From the NCBI RefSeq assembly GCF_934307085.1, contig NZ_CAKRCF010000015.1, positions 1 through 61,100 on the forward strand: a stretch of DNA of 61,100 nucleotides, read 5' to 3'. Source of the stretch: an uncultured Anaerobutyricum sp. (lineage in GTDB: Bacteria > Bacillota > Clostridia > Lachnospirales > Lachnospiraceae). The notes below the pieces were generated by a model. It was given only the letters and a program-made list of their open reading frames with translations. It made no database searches and was not told where the DNA came from. How positions within the stretch are numbered: position 1 is the first letter of the stretch; every line of letters begins with the position of its first letter. This document shows positions 20,494 to 30,059 of this stretch, in pieces. The position numbers were made by a program, and so were the translations under genes.

Positions 20494-21052
20494 CTACACC
20501 TTCTTTCTCCAAACTCAACTTTGATAAACCTTTGCTGAGCTTCTCAATCTGCGTTTTAAGACTGCTGTCTAACACTCTGTCTTCTATTCGAATGATCAGA
20601 CCGCCAAGTACAGACGGATCTACCTGATAATCTACTTCAAAGGAAGTGTATTTCGTCGTCTCCAAAAGACGCTTTGTAAGTTTTTCCTTCTGACGGGCAG
20701 AAAGTTCTGTGGCAGAAACGACTTTTACTTTACCAATTCCCCTATATTCCTTCGCTTTGTCTACGAAAAATTCAAAAATCTTTGGAATGTCTTTCTGTCT
20801 ATCCTTCTCCACAATAATACTGAGGAATCCCAGCACCTCATCCGATGCCCGTCCGGAAAATATATTCTTCAGCAAGTCTAACTTCTCTATCTTGCTTACT
20901 TCCGGATGATTTAAAAGAGAGAGTAAGTCCGCATTTTCAAGGAGAATCTGCTGCAATGTCTGCACCTCTAATAAAAGGGCATCCACCTTGTTCTCCTCGA
21001 CTGCCAGCTCAAACAAAGCATTGCCATAAATACTGCTTACTCGTTTAGCCAT
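20480..21052 (-). CDS. atpH: ATP synthase F1 delta subunit
   Basis: This peripheral-stalk protein ties alpha to the b subunits. The OSCP/delta family start ([19 protein letters not shown]) and the conserved C-terminal [20 protein letters not shown] are present. At 190 residues it is slightly longer than usual because of a short GVVGVG tail, which arises from the overlap with atpA. It overlaps atpF by 16 bp. Confidence 0.94.
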   Translation of the reverse strand: MAKRVSSIYGNALFELAVEENKVDALLLEVQTLQQILLENADLLSLLNHPEVSKIEKLDLLKNIFSGRASDEVLGFLSIIVEKDRQKDIPKIFEFFVDKAKEYRGIGKVKVVSATELSARQKEKLTKRLLETTKYTSFEVDYQVDPSVLGGLIIRIEDRVLDSSLKTQIEKLSKGLSKLSLEKEGVVGVG

Positions 21053-21579
21053 GTCTTATCCCCCATCTCTTTTAAGGTCTGCTCAAACAGAGCATTCTGT
21101 GTCTCCTCATCGACAGATGCGGCAATAATCTTCTCAGACATAAGCGCGGCAACAGAAATAATCTCCTGTTTTACTTCATCTTTAACACGCTTCTTCTCAA
21201 GTTCTGCCTCTCTCTTTGCATTCTCCATGATACGGGCTGCTTCCGCTCGTGCGTCTGCGATAATCTCATTCTCCCGCTGCATGGCTTTCTTTCTGGCATC
21301 ACTTAAAATCTGTTCTGCCTCTTTATCAATCCGTTTCAGCTTCGTATCATACTCATCTTTAAAACGAACTGCCTGTTCCCGGCTCTCCTTCGCCTCTTTT
21401 TGTTCCTTCATCACCCGCTCTTTTCGGTCATTCAAAATCTTTCTTACCGGATCAAGAAGCAGATAACTTGCTGCTAAAAACAAAATAAAGATGGCGAGCA
21501 TCTGAAATGCTACCTGTAATAAAAGCTGTGGGTCCAGACCAAATATTCTGTTATCATACTTTAGTGCCTCTAATAACAC
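21037..21579 (-). CDS. atpF: ATP synthase Fo b subunit
   Basis: This peripheral stalk subunit has one N-terminal membrane helix (LLLQVAFQMLAIFILFLAA) and a long charged coiled coil (residues about 40-160), in all 180 residues. The start codon is GTG with AAAGGAGG about 8 bp upstream. It is placed between atpE and atpH as in standard operons. Confidence 0.95.
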   Translation of the reverse strand: MLLEALKYDNRIFGLDPQLLLQVAFQMLAIFILFLAASYLLLDPVRKILNDRKERVMKEQKEAKESREQAVRFKDEYDTKLKRIDKEAEQILSDARKKAMQRENEIIADARAEAARIMENAKREAELEKKRVKDEVKQEIISVAALMSEKIIAASVDEETQNALFEQTLKEMGDKTWLNE

Positions 21580-21614
21580 TTTATGGCCTCCTTTCGAATT
21601 CTCGAGGACTCATC

Positions 21615-21917
<303 letters not shown>

Positions 21918-21952
21918 TCAGAAAACCTGTCATCAAACCGTTACAGTCTCTC

Positions 21953-22645
21953 CTAATCATAACGGTTCGATACGAATACCATTGTTAACATTCCAAATAC
22001 ATATGTCTGAATTGCTCCGGAAAAGAAATCAAAATATGCATGTAAAAATGCTGGTATCCCAATCTTTGCAAACCACGGCATCAATGCGTACCATAGGCCA
22101 AGCATAATTGTTCCTGCTGTTACGTTACCAAACAAACGCAGTGACATGGAGACCGGAGTGGCAAACTCACTGATGATATTAATTGGGAGAAAAACCGGAA
22201 ACGGATCTAATAAATCTTTTATGATTCCAAATCCCTTTGTCTTTATCCAGGCATACTCAATCATCACAAATGTAATCAGTGCCAGACCGAATGTGGTTCC
22301 AAAATCTGCCGTTGGCGGTCGCAAACCGAAAAGTCCCGAAATATTGGATAAAAAGATAAACGCCATAAGCGCCTCCACGTAATTCAGGTATTTCTTTGCG
22401 TGAATACCCATGTTGCTCACAACCATGGCATCCATCTTCTCTACTATCATCTCTACTACATTCTGCACAGCATTCGGTTCGTCGTAATCTTTCATGATCT
22501 CATGTCTGGCGAATAATATCAAAGCCAGTAATATCAGACAAACGATTACTGTCGTGACCATCGTAGTGTTGATAGAGAGGGTAAACCCAAACAGCTTAAA
22601 TTCATAATAACTATGGATAAAAAAATCCACATCGCTGCTTCCCAT
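21953..22645 (-). CDS. atpB: ATP synthase Fo a subunit
   Basis: This 230-residue polytopic stator protein forms the ion half-channels against the c ring. The essential Arg is in SMSLRLFGNVTAG, and further conserved helices follow to the C-terminal FGMLTMVFVSNRYD. The ATG at 22645 follows AAGGTAAAGGT. It comes 4 bp after the AtpI-like gene. Confidence 0.95.
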   Translation of the reverse strand: MGSSDVDFFIHSYYEFKLFGFTLSINTTMVTTVIVCLILLALILFARHEIMKDYDEPNAVQNVVEMIVEKMDAMVVSNMGIHAKKYLNYVEALMAFIFLSNISGLFGLRPPTADFGTTFGLALITFVMIEYAWIKTKGFGIIKDLLDPFPVFLPINIISEFATPVSMSLRLFGNVTAGTIMLGLWYALMPWFAKIGIPAFLHAYFDFFSGAIQTYVFGMLTMVFVSNRYD

Positions 22646-22649
22646 ACCT

Positions 22650-23066
22650 TTACCTTCCTTTCTTATATAATTTTTTTGTTATATATACATTAGTATATGC
22701 ATGAAGATATGCTGATATTTTCAGTCCAAGAATTCCAATAATTATTCCTGGAAAACTAAAATATCCTGAACACATCCCAATCCATGCAGCCAATAATATA
22801 ACCGCGGCTCTGAAAAGCGTACCAAAGACCATGTTTCTCCTCGCCTGATGTTCTGTCAACACAAGACAGCGATTCAGACTTTTGTACATACTCACGCTAA
22901 GTCCTATTGCCACAACCGTCCCCAGTAAAAGTCCTAAGCTGTAGCTTCCTTTATTCTCCACGACAAATAGTCCTATCGCTTCAAAAACAATACTGTATAC
23001 AATACATCCGAAAATCAAATCAAATAAAGTTTCATTGTCTTTATTTATCCATTTTCCCCAGTTCAC
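22650..23066 (-). CDS. atpI: AtpI-like ATP synthase assembly membrane protein
   Basis: This 138-residue protein has four predicted membrane helices. Its position at the head of the operon, directly before atpB, is the usual place of AtpI, which helps c-ring assembly. Sequence conservation is weak in this family, so the call rests on hydropathy, length and context. The start is GTG; the frame has no suitable ATG. The conserved GxxxG-like helix and ITKKLYKKGR tail fit the family. Confidence 0.75.
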   Translation of the reverse strand: MNWGKWINKDNETLFDLIFGCIVYSIVFEAIGLFVVENKGSYSLGLLLGTVVAIGLSVSMYKSLNRCLVLTEHQARRNMVFGTLFRAAVILLAAWIGMCSGYFSFPGIIIGILGLKISAYLHAYTNVYITKKLYKKGR

Positions 23067-23127
23067 CTTTATCTGATTCCCCTTTCTTCAATGTACCACA
23101 AATTAATCCTAAAATACTATATACATT

Positions 23128-23155
23128 ATAATATTAATGCTTAAAATACTGACAA
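23128..23155 (-). promoter_or_regulatory. Candidate promoter of the ATP synthase operon
   Basis: On the minus strand, TTGTCA (23155-23150) lies 16 bp before TATTAT (23133-23128), some 60 bp before the first gene start. An overlapping TATAAT gives 19-bp spacing. It is the only good sigma-A-like match between the operon and AtpZ. Confidence 0.45.
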
Positions 23156-23250
23156 ATTCACTGTCTGTTAAAACGAATGAAAATGAAACGCTATGCTCAT
23201 ATTCTTTGTAATATTATAGCTTAACTTCTTATACTTTATTTTTTAGTGCT

Positions 23251-23387
23251 ATAAATGAGCAAATTTAAAATATTGCACAAATATGTCCGCATTACAAAAA
23301 CATACTTTACTTGATTGGTCTGAATATGTTTAGATTACAAACAAGAAGACCCTATTTTTGTGCATTTTCTGTATTTGCTCATTTATG
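23251..23387. repeat. Long imperfect inverted repeat between AtpZ and AtpI genes
   Basis: ATAAATGAGCAAAT and TTGCACAAATA on the left (23251-23283) are matched in reverse on the right (23353-23387), with a 10-nt mismatched section in each arm and a 69-nt centre. It lies past the end of the Sua5-AtpZ unit and before the ATP synthase promoter. It may be a palindromic repeat or a 3'-end structure. Confidence 0.55.
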
Positions 23388-23471
23388 GTTTTAATGCATA
23401 AATCTGCTTTATAAGACAAACTATTTTATAAGTGCAATTAAATGTGGCTACTTAAAAAACATCGAATATCT

Positions 23472-23690
23472 CTATTTTATAAATCGCGAAATTATCGCAT
23501 AGCAAGAACGAAATCCTGCCAATATTCCTAATATAAGAAATATCAAAAAAATCCAATCTGCATGTAACTTTTCCGAGAAAAACTTTCCGGCAAGCATACA
23601 AAGAAATATACAGGTAAGCATACTAATTCCCAACTGAGTAATCAATGCCAGCATCCTTAAAAAGGTATAATCCTTCTTTTTTCGAATCAT
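23472..23690 (-). CDS. atpZ: AtpZ/AtpI family small membrane protein
   Basis: This 72-residue protein has two membrane helices (about 14-34 and 44-62) separated by a short loop (FFSEKLHADW), and an Arg/Lys N-terminus. It fits the AtpZ family, which with AtpI has been linked to magnesium/calcium transport or to Fo assembly. It is the last gene of the Sua5 unit and overlaps the upstream gene by 4 bp (ATGA). The ATP synthase operon begins 406 bp downstream. Confidence 0.7.
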   Translation of the reverse strand: MIRKKKDYTFLRMLALITQLGISMLTCIFLCMLAGKFFSEKLHADWIFLIFLILGILAGFRSCYAIISRFIK

Positions 23691-24163
23691 ACCAGAAGTT
23701 CTCCAATAATCCGGTCTGCGACAGCTTCCATTAATGGCTCTAATATATCAAAGCACACCTGATAAGTCTCTGAATCTTCCTCCGTCACTTCCGGTATCTT
23801 CTCCTCTGTTTCTGTCGTATCTATAAATGTTCCAATTGACATACAGCTTGTTGCCTGCACATCGAAAGAATCCTTTATCTGATCTGCCAGACTCCTCGTT
23901 ATAGTCAACACTAAATCTGCAGAATCCAAATCTTCTTTTGTAAGCTGAGAGGAACGAAAATCTTCTATTCTATAGCCTTTTTCTCTCAGAATTCGGGCAG
24001 CTCCTGGTGCAACAGGCTCTGAAAACAGGACAACTACTCCTCTTGAAACTACCTCTATATTCTGACAATTTCTCCTCTGTAATATACCCCGTAAAATACA
24101 TTCTGCCATAAAGCTCCGGCCTATATTATTCTCTCCCACAATAATAATCTTGCGATAATCCAA
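23687..24163 (-). CDS. Low-molecular-weight phosphatase-like protein, catalytic Cys missing
   Basis: The fold of LMW protein-tyrosine phosphatases is clear from IIIVGENNIGRSFMAECIL, which aligns with the family P-loop V-C-x5-R-S. The nucleophile Cys is Gly10, while Arg16 and Ser17 remain. The general-acid DP near the C-terminus is also not seen (IPEVTEEDSETY). The protein is probably catalytically dead or has another activity. The gene starts with TTG after GGAGGG and follows the Sua5-type gene, as active LMW phosphatases often do in Firmicutes. Confidence 0.75.
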   Translation of the reverse strand: MDYRKIIIVGENNIGRSFMAECILRGILQRRNCQNIEVVSRGVVVLFSEPVAPGAARILREKGYRIEDFRSSQLTKEDLDSADLVLTITRSLADQIKDSFDVQATSCMSIGTFIDTTETEEKIPEVTEEDSETYQVCFDILEPLMEAVADRIIGELLV

Positions 24164-24179
24164 ACTGATCCCTCCTATA

Positions 24180-25241
24180 CTATAGTGTAATCAGATGATA
24201 TCCGGCTGCCTTTAGCATACGGTTCATAATAGCATTCCCCAAACCTTGCTCAAAAAAACTCTCTGAATACATATAATCACATTCTAAATCGTCAAACTCC
24301 CTGAGAATGCGGTAAAGATTCGCTGCAACTGTCTCTGGCTTCTGGCGACTTCCTATACTTCTTAAAATGTCGGCATGATAAGAATCTAATGTCTCATCTG
24401 TTCCTATAACACCAACTTTATAACCTTCTTTTTCTTTCTCTTTGACAAGTTCATTGATTCTGTCAATTACTTTATCCTTATCGCCCTCTACTAAAGTAAG
24501 CTGTCCTTTGGGGGCATAATGACGATACTTCATTCCCGGTGCCTTAGCCACAACATCCTTCTTCATGGTACGACCGGTAACTGCTGGATCAATCTGTACT
24601 TCTGACAGTACCTCTTCTAACATATCCTTTGTAATATATCCTGGTCTTAAAATAGTCGGAACCCCTGTACTCATATCAACAATCGTAGACTCAATTCCGA
24701 TTCCCACAGCTCCTCCGTCAAGAATCAGTGGGATTCTTCCCTGCATATCTTCATATACATGGGAGGCAAGCGTCGGACTTGGTCTTCCTGATGTGTTCGC
24801 ACTTGGAGCTGCGATCATCCTTCCACTTTCTCGAATAAACTCTCTGGCTATCGGATGAGATGGCATACGAATCGCAACCGTATTAAGTCCCCCTGTCGTT
24901 CCATCAGGCACACAACTCTTTTTATTTAAGATAACAGTCAACGGTCCCGGCCAAAAACATTCCATAACCTTCTTAGCTTCTTGTGGCACATCTGCTGCAA
25001 TCTCATATGTCTGACTAATATCATGAATATGCACAATCAACGGATTATCAGAAGGCCGTCCCTTTGCTGCATAAATTTTTGCCGCTGCTTCTGCATTCAG
25101 GGCATCAGCACCCAAACCATATACTGTTTCTGTTGGGAAAGCGACAAGTCCACCTTCCCGAATAATTTTTCCTGCTTTCTGCAACGCTTCTGCCTTTTGT
25201 TCAGACGATGCATTCTCTATATTTAATAATTCTGTCTCCAC
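24180..25241 (-). CDS. L-threonylcarbamoyladenylate synthase (Sua5 type)
   Basis: The enzyme makes threonylcarbamoyl-AMP from Thr, bicarbonate and ATP, the first step of tRNA t6A37 formation. The YrdC/TsaC domain (residues about 15-205) shows VAFPTETVYGLGADA, KGRPSDNPLIVHI and SANTSGRPSPT. A linker with KAPGMKYRHYAPKG leads into the C-terminal Sua5 domain, so it is the long form at 353 residues. The start is GTG with AGAGGTG upstream. It leads a three-gene unit with the phosphatase-like protein and AtpZ. Confidence 0.93.
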   Translation of the reverse strand: METELLNIENASSEQKAEALQKAGKIIREGGLVAFPTETVYGLGADALNAEAAAKIYAAKGRPSDNPLIVHIHDISQTYEIAADVPQEAKKVMECFWPGPLTVILNKKSCVPDGTTGGLNTVAIRMPSHPIAREFIRESGRMIAAPSANTSGRPSPTLASHVYEDMQGRIPLILDGGAVGIGIESTIVDMSTGVPTILRPGYITKDMLEEVLSEVQIDPAVTGRTMKKDVVAKAPGMKYRHYAPKGQLTLVEGDKDKVIDRINELVKEKEKEGYKVGVIGTDETLDSYHADILRSIGSRQKPETVAANLYRILREFDDLECDYMYSESFFEQGLGNAIMNRMLKAAGYHLITL

Positions 25242-25425
25242 TAATGTTCACCTCTGGTAGTTATCAAAATATTATTCCATCTGATAGTATCACGTTTTGG
25301 CTATAAAGTCAAAAAACGCAGTTTTTTATCCTTGTTTTTCGGCATTTTGACATTTTTTATCGGTTATGCCACACCTTCCTCTTTCATATATATAATAAAG
25401 AAACGATAAGCCAAGGATTACTACT

Positions 25426-26133
25426 ATGAAGCCAGTCGCTCATCCAGTCATTTTATCTATATTTTTGCTCTGCCTGACTGCTGTTGGATTCTTAATCGGC
25501 CGCACTGCTCTTTCCTATGCGACATTTCAATCAGCAGAAACCTTTTGTGTTCTTCTTGATGCCGGACATGGCGGAACCGACCCTGGCAAAGTCAGTGCAT
25601 CTGGTATAAAAGAAAAAGATATTAATCTTGCTATTACTTTAAAATGTAAATCTATACTAGAACAAAATGGTATCAAAGTCATACTCACTCGAGATGACGA
25701 TTATAGTCTGAATGATGCAAACACCTCCAACAAAAAAGCCAGTGACTTGAAAAAAAGAAAATCACTTATCCAGGAAAGTCAAATAAACTGTGCTGTTAGT
25801 ATACATCAAAACAGCTTTCCTGATTCTTCCTCCCATGGGGCACAAGTATTCTACCATCCACAATCTGCTGATAGCAAACAGCTGGCTTCTCTTATTCAGG
25901 CACAACTGCAGAATCTTACCGGAACAGAAAATCATCGTAAAATTAAAGCAAATACGGATTATTATCTTTTACGAGATAACAACACGCCAACCGTCATTGC
26001 CGAGGTCTGCTTCCTTTCAAATCCATCTGAAGCAGCAATGATTACAGAAGAGACGATACAGGAAAAAGCAGCCTTTCAAATTGCTATGGGAATTATGCAG
26101 TTTCTGCATTCTTATTCTTTTCATCTACAATAG
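25426..26133 (+). CDS. cwlD: N-acetylmuramoyl-L-alanine amidase, CwlD-like
   Basis: This zinc amidase has an N-terminal signal anchor (residues about 8-28) and an Amidase_3 domain. The first zinc His is in LLDAGHGGTDPG, the Glu follows in GIKEKDINLAI, another His is in CAVSIHQNSF, and the catalytic Glu is in VIAEVCFLSNPSEA. CwlD-type enzymes trim stem peptides to make muramic lactam in the spore cortex, so sporulation use is plausible. The ATG follows AAGGA. It is divergent from the Sua5 gene. Confidence 0.87.
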   Translation: MKPVAHPVILSIFLLCLTAVGFLIGRTALSYATFQSAETFCVLLDAGHGGTDPGKVSASGIKEKDINLAITLKCKSILEQNGIKVILTRDDDYSLNDANTSNKKASDLKKRKSLIQESQINCAVSIHQNSFPDSSSHGAQVFYHPQSADSKQLASLIQAQLQNLTGTENHRKIKANTDYYLLRDNNTPTVIAEVCFLSNPSEAAMITEETIQEKAAFQIAMGIMQFLHSYSFHLQ

Positions 26134-26579
26134 GTATTTTCCTGAATAAAAATTGAAAAATATCTGTTAGTCAAAAGCTTTTTCCTTTGTAATAATCGCA
26201 AATTGTAAAATTTTTAAATAATCATATTTGTTCTAAATTATACGATTCAAATAACTACAATCTTAAATAACTATGGTTTTAAACAATACTTGTTTTAAAT
26301 AAAGGCAACAACAATATTACATAAAAATATATTCCATCCGGAAATCTGCTTCTAAAAATCTGACTTCTATCCATACCTTCTGATATACAAAACAATATAA
26401 TCTGAATAAAAGCCAATGTATCCTGACTGCCGCTTCACTGATACCGTCTCTCTGCCGCCTGAAATCTGGCGCAAATATACTATACCATTTTTGTATTTAT
26501 TTTACAATATTTTCCTCTTATAATTTCTTTCCTTTTTCTTAAAGTGCAAGATTACGCCACTTACGGCACATTTTAACAC
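26134..26579. other. Intergenic stretch with no gene
   Basis: These 446 AT-rich bases between cwlD and the mecA promoter hold no ORF with a ribosome site and no clear terminator or repeat. Several scattered TTTTAAATA-like words give it low complexity. Confidence 0.5.
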
Positions 26580-26608
26580 TTTACAGTTTGGGGAATAATG
26601 TTTATACT
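26580..26608 (+). promoter_or_regulatory. Promoter of mecA
   Basis: TTTACA and TATACT are separated by 17 bp. Transcription would start near 26615, about 10 bases before the leader hairpin. Confidence 0.65.
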
Positions 26609-26624
26609 ATACACACACAGATAC

Positions 26625-26692
26625 CTGTCAGCACACTATGTAATTCACGATTGAATACCTGTTATTTGTTTCTGCTGACAGATTATTTTTTG
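26625..26692 (+). promoter_or_regulatory. Leader hairpin with T-run in the mecA 5'UTR
   Basis: CTGTCAGCA (26625-26633) is perfectly inverted at 26673-26681 and followed by ATTATTTTTT, giving a terminator-like fold with a 39-nt loop. The AAAGGAAG ribosome site of mecA comes just after it. Read-through control is inferred. Confidence 0.5.
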
Positions 26693-26709
26693 AAAAAGGA
26701 AGTGATTTC

Positions 26710-27564
26710 ATGAAATTAGAGAAAATAAATGACAATCAGATACGTTGTACTTTAAGTAAGGAAGATTTAACACAAAGACAGCTCCACCTTTCCGAACTTG
26801 CCTATGGTTCTGAAAAAGCAAAAGAATTATTCCGTGATATGATGCAGCAGGCATCACTGGAGCTTGGTTTTGAAGCAGATAATATTCCACTTATGATAGA
26901 GGCAATTCCAATTTCCAACGACTGTCTTGTATTGCTAGTTACAAAGGTAGAAGACCCAGATGAACTTGATACTCGCTTTTCAAGATTTTCAAAAATAAAT
27001 ATGGATGACTCATTTGACGAGGACTTTTCCGACATAGATGACGGTGATTTTGAAGAAATAGATTTCCTTGACGATGAAGAAGATATTGACGATGAACCTC
27101 TCCCTTTTACTCCAACGGCAGATTTAGAGAATTCTGATAACTCTGCTTCCTCCAAAGAACGTTCTTCCATTGATGAAGCATTAGATTTAATCGCCCCATT
27201 TACACAGGCAATCGCTCAGGCAAAAAAAGAAGCTCTTAAAAAGAAAAAAGAAGGCACATCACCTGCTCAGGACTGTCAATATTATTCTTTCCGTAATTTC
27301 ACTCAGGCAGCACAGCTTGGTTCTTTCCTTGCACCATTTTTCAATGGAGAAAGCTCCCTGTATAAAGATACTTCTTCGAATAATTACTATATGATTCTCC
27401 GCAAAGCAGACAGTGAAGCGGATACTTTCCAACGTGCCTGCAATATTGCTGCTGATTTTGGAGTGAGAATCTCCGCATCATATGCAACACCAGCATATTT
27501 TAGGGAGCATTTTCAGATAATACTTTCAGAGAACGCCATTGAAATGTTGCGTGAACTGGCATAA
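26710..27564 (+). CDS. mecA: Adaptor protein MecA
   Basis: MecA delivers unfolded or regulatory proteins to the ClpC-ClpP protease. The N-terminal substrate-binding domain (MKLEKINDNQIRCTLSKEDL) covers about residues 1-85. A very acidic linker (EEIDFLDDEEDIDDE) follows, and the C-terminal ClpC-binding domain (about 195-284) begins near QYYSFRNFTQAAQLG. At 284 residues it is slightly longer than Bacillus MecA because of the acidic linker. The ATG follows AAGGAAGTG. It has its own promoter with a leader hairpin. Confidence 0.92.
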   Translation: MKLEKINDNQIRCTLSKEDLTQRQLHLSELAYGSEKAKELFRDMMQQASLELGFEADNIPLMIEAIPISNDCLVLLVTKVEDPDELDTRFSRFSKINMDDSFDEDFSDIDDGDFEEIDFLDDEEDIDDEPLPFTPTADLENSDNSASSKERSSIDEALDLIAPFTQAIAQAKKEALKKKKEGTSPAQDCQYYSFRNFTQAAQLGSFLAPFFNGESSLYKDTSSNNYYMILRKADSEADTFQRACNIAADFGVRISASYATPAYFREHFQIILSENAIEMLRELA

Positions 27565-27594
27565 ATTTTAGCTGATTTAAGACAAACGACACCA

Positions 27595-27706
27595 TAGAAA
27601 CCAAAGAATCCCTATCTATGACTTCGGAGCAATACTGAATGCAAACGTTCCTGCGAACATTCAACATACCACTACAAAGTCATAGACAGGGATTCTTTGG
27701 TTTCTA
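27595..27706. repeat. Long hairpin element between mecA and a DUF1858 gene
   Basis: Arms 27595-27624 and 27677-27706 pair over 30 bp with one mismatch (AAACCAAAGAATCCCTATCT on the left). Short GACACC/GGTGTC matches lie outside and GTGTCTGTT closes it. The 52-nt tip begins CGGAGCAATACTG and ends CTACA, very like the copy at 56779-56904. It lies between convergent genes. Confidence 0.75.
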
Positions 27707-27747
27707 GTTTTTTATAAGGTGTCTGTTCTGCTTCTACAGATTAGAAA

Positions 27748-27960
27748 TTATTTGTCCTTATTGGCAAGGTAATCGTTTACACGTTTTAATACCTGGTCAG
27801 CGTCCATTCCGTGTACCATGCAAGCTTCTTCTAAGCTTTCCATTGCGGAAGATGGGCATCCTACACAGTGCATTCCTGCTGCCATTAAGATTGCTGCGAT
27901 TCCCATATCCATCTGAAGCATTTCGCCAATTAATGTCTGTTTTGTAATCTGCTGTGCCAT
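27748..27960 (-). CDS. DUF1858 domain protein
   Basis: This 70-residue cytosolic protein starts at the ATG at 27960 behind GGAGG. It has the DUF1858 pattern (TLIGEMLQMDMGIAAILMAA then GMHCVGCPSS), in which the C-x-x-C pair may bind metal or a cluster. These proteins are common in anaerobes and related domains fuse to hybrid-cluster and Scd-type proteins. The function is unknown. It is monocistronic. Confidence 0.85.
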   Translation of the reverse strand: MAQQITKQTLIGEMLQMDMGIAAILMAAGMHCVGCPSSAMESLEEACMVHGMDADQVLKRVNDYLANKDK

Positions 27961-28171
27961 AATATATACCTCCAATTCGTATATCGTGCTTACGCATTTC
28001 TAATCCTTTTAAAGTATCTGGTACTGATATTATGTCTTATCGCGTCTGTCTTTAAAGCCCTTCAAATTCTTTAAAAAGAAATATTAAAAATATCGTTAAG
28101 CGTTTTTACTTATCTTGTTCTGACTTTTACAAGCCTGAATTTCAGTATAATACATGAAGTTAAAAAGTTCA

Positions 28172-28310
28172 ACTGTTATATTGGCAGTTATTCCTGATTA
28201 TTTCTCAAAAAACTATTTCTAACCACTCAAAATCTATATATCAATATTTTGATTTACAAGCGTTAGATTATAAAAACAAATCAGTCATAATAACTGCCAG
28301 TTAAACAGAT
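28172..28310. repeat. Imperfect inverted repeat beyond ribH
   Basis: ACTGTTATATTGGCAGTTAT near 28172 is mirrored by AATAACTGCCAGTTAAACAG near 28289, around a roughly 80-nt AT-rich centre. It starts immediately after the ribH stop on the minus strand and is the likely 3'-end structure of the riboflavin operon. Its boundary differs from the ACAGACGA family. Confidence 0.5.
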
Positions 28311-28314
28311 CTAA

Positions 28315-28788
28315 TTATTTCTCAATTTCCTTCATAAGGTTAATCATTTCAATTGCTCCAACAGCGCAGTCATATCCTTTATTTCCTGCTTTTGTCCCAG
28401 CACGCTCGATTGCCTGCTCGATGTTTTCTGTTGTGAGAATTCCGAACATTACAGGGATTCCTGCCTGTAAGCCAACCTGTGCAACACCTTTAGATACTTC
28501 GTTACATACATAATCGTAATGGCTTGTTGCACCTCTGATTACTGTTCCAAGAGCGATTACTGCATCATATTTACCTGTTTTAACCATTTTCTCGCAAATT
28601 AATGGAATTTCGAATGCTCCTGGTACCCATGCTACATCGATATTTTCTTCGGAGATTCCATGACGTACAAGACCGTCAATTGCTCCACCTAATAATTTAG
28701 ATACGATAAATTCGTTGAAACGTGCACACACGATTCCGATTTTCTCTTTCTTTCCTACTACTTTTCCTTCGATTACATGATAAGCCAT
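28315..28788 (-). CDS. ribH: 6,7-dimethyl-8-ribityllumazine synthase
   Basis: It condenses the ribityl-diaminopyrimidine with 3,4-dihydroxy-2-butanone 4-phosphate. The family motifs are [50 protein letters not shown] (with the catalytic His) and [12 protein letters not shown]. The length of 157 residues is normal. It is the last gene of the operon, 45 bp after ribBA. Confidence 0.97.
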   Translation of the reverse strand: MAYHVIEGKVVGKKEKIGIVCARFNEFIVSKLLGGAIDGLVRHGISEENIDVAWVPGAFEIPLICEKMVKTGKYDAVIALGTVIRGATSHYDYVCNEVSKGVAQVGLQAGIPVMFGILTTENIEQAIERAGTKAGNKGYDCAVGAIEMINLMKEIEK

Positions 28789-28833
28789 GTTTTTGTCCTC
28801 CTTTAATGGTGATTCACTTATTAAGTCAATATT

Positions 28834-30039
28834 TTAATATTTTGTATAATGTCCCATCTTCTCCTGTTTTGTTTTCAGGTAGAATAAGTCATCTGAGTTT
28901 GGCTCAATGATAATTGGAACACGTTCTACGATTTCGATGCCATATCCGGATAAACCGACTACTTTGGCTGGGTTATTGGTCATAAGACGAAGTTCTTTGA
29001 TTCCTAAGTCTGCAAGAATCTGTGCACCGATTCCGTAATCTCTTAAGTCTTCTGGGAATCCTAATGCAAGATTCGCTTCTACAGTATCCATTCCTGTATC
29101 CTGAAGCTGATATGCTTTTAATTTATTAATAAGACCGATTCCACGACCTTCCTGACGCATGTATAAAAGAACACCTCTGCCTTCTTTTTCAATCATCTGG
29201 ATAGCTGCACGGTACTGTTGACCACAGTCGCAGCGGCGGGAACCTAATGCATCGCCTGTAAGACATTCAGAATGAACTCGACATAATACAGGCTTACCGT
29301 CTGATACATCACCTTTTACGATAGCTACATGATGTTCACCATTTAACTTATTAATATATCCAAAGATACGAAAATGTCCGTAGTGTGTTGGGAAGTCGGC
29401 CTCTGCTTCACGGCTTACAAAACATTCTGTCTTTCTTCTGTACTGAATCATATCAGCAATTGTGATAAGTTTTAAGTCGTATTTCTTTGCAAATTCTACG
29501 AGGTCTGGAAGCTTTCCTACAAATCCATCTTCATCGAGAATATCACAGCAAAGACCTACTGGGCGAAGCCCTGACATTACTGCTAAGTCTACGGCTGCTT
29601 CTGTAAATCCTGTTCTCTTTAATACGCCACCTTGTCTTGCTACCTTCGGAAACATATGACCTGGCATGCGGAAATCTTCTGGCTTAGCATCTTCTTTTGT
29701 TGCAGCGATAACTGTTGTAGAACGATCCTGTGCAGAAATTCCGGTAGGTGCATCTGCCTTATCAAAAGATACTGTAGATACAGATGGTTCCCCATCAGAG
29801 CCCTGCCAGATTAATGCTTCTAAACCAAGCTGTCTTGCCACTTCTTCAGAAATTGGCATTGTAATTAAACCTTTGGCATTCGTTGCCATAAAGTTGATAA
29901 CTTCTGGTGTAGCAAATTCACCAGCTACCAGAAGGGAACCTTCATTCTCTAAATCATCATCGTCTACTGCGATAACCATTTTGCCTGCTTTAAAATCAGC
30001 AATTGCTTCTTCAATTGTGTTAAACTTAATGTCGCTCAT
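28834..30039 (-). CDS. ribBA: Bifunctional DHBP synthase / GTP cyclohydrolase II
   Basis: Residues 1-200 form 3,4-dihydroxy-2-butanone-4-phosphate synthase ([20 protein letters not shown], then [13 protein letters not shown] [14 protein letters not shown]). Residues about 205-401 form GTP cyclohydrolase II, with the zinc motif C-x10-C-x-C in [17 protein letters not shown] and the QEGRGIGL loop. The enzyme supplies both precursors of lumazine. The ATG at 30039 follows AAGGAGGAC. It lies 20 bp after ribE. Confidence 0.97.
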   Translation of the reverse strand: MSDIKFNTIEEAIADFKAGKMVIAVDDDDLENEGSLLVAGEFATPEVINFMATNAKGLITMPISEEVARQLGLEALIWQGSDGEPSVSTVSFDKADAPTGISAQDRSTTVIAATKEDAKPEDFRMPGHMFPKVARQGGVLKRTGFTEAAVDLAVMSGLRPVGLCCDILDEDGFVGKLPDLVEFAKKYDLKLITIADMIQYRRKTECFVSREAEADFPTHYGHFRIFGYINKLNGEHHVAIVKGDVSDGKPVLCRVHSECLTGDALGSRRCDCGQQYRAAIQMIEKEGRGVLLYMRQEGRGIGLINKLKAYQLQDTGMDTVEANLALGFPEDLRDYGIGAQILADLGIKELRLMTNNPAKVVGLSGYGIEIVERVPIIIEPNSDDLFYLKTKQEKMGHYTKY

Positions 30040-30059
30040 TTATCTTAAGTCCTCCTTAA

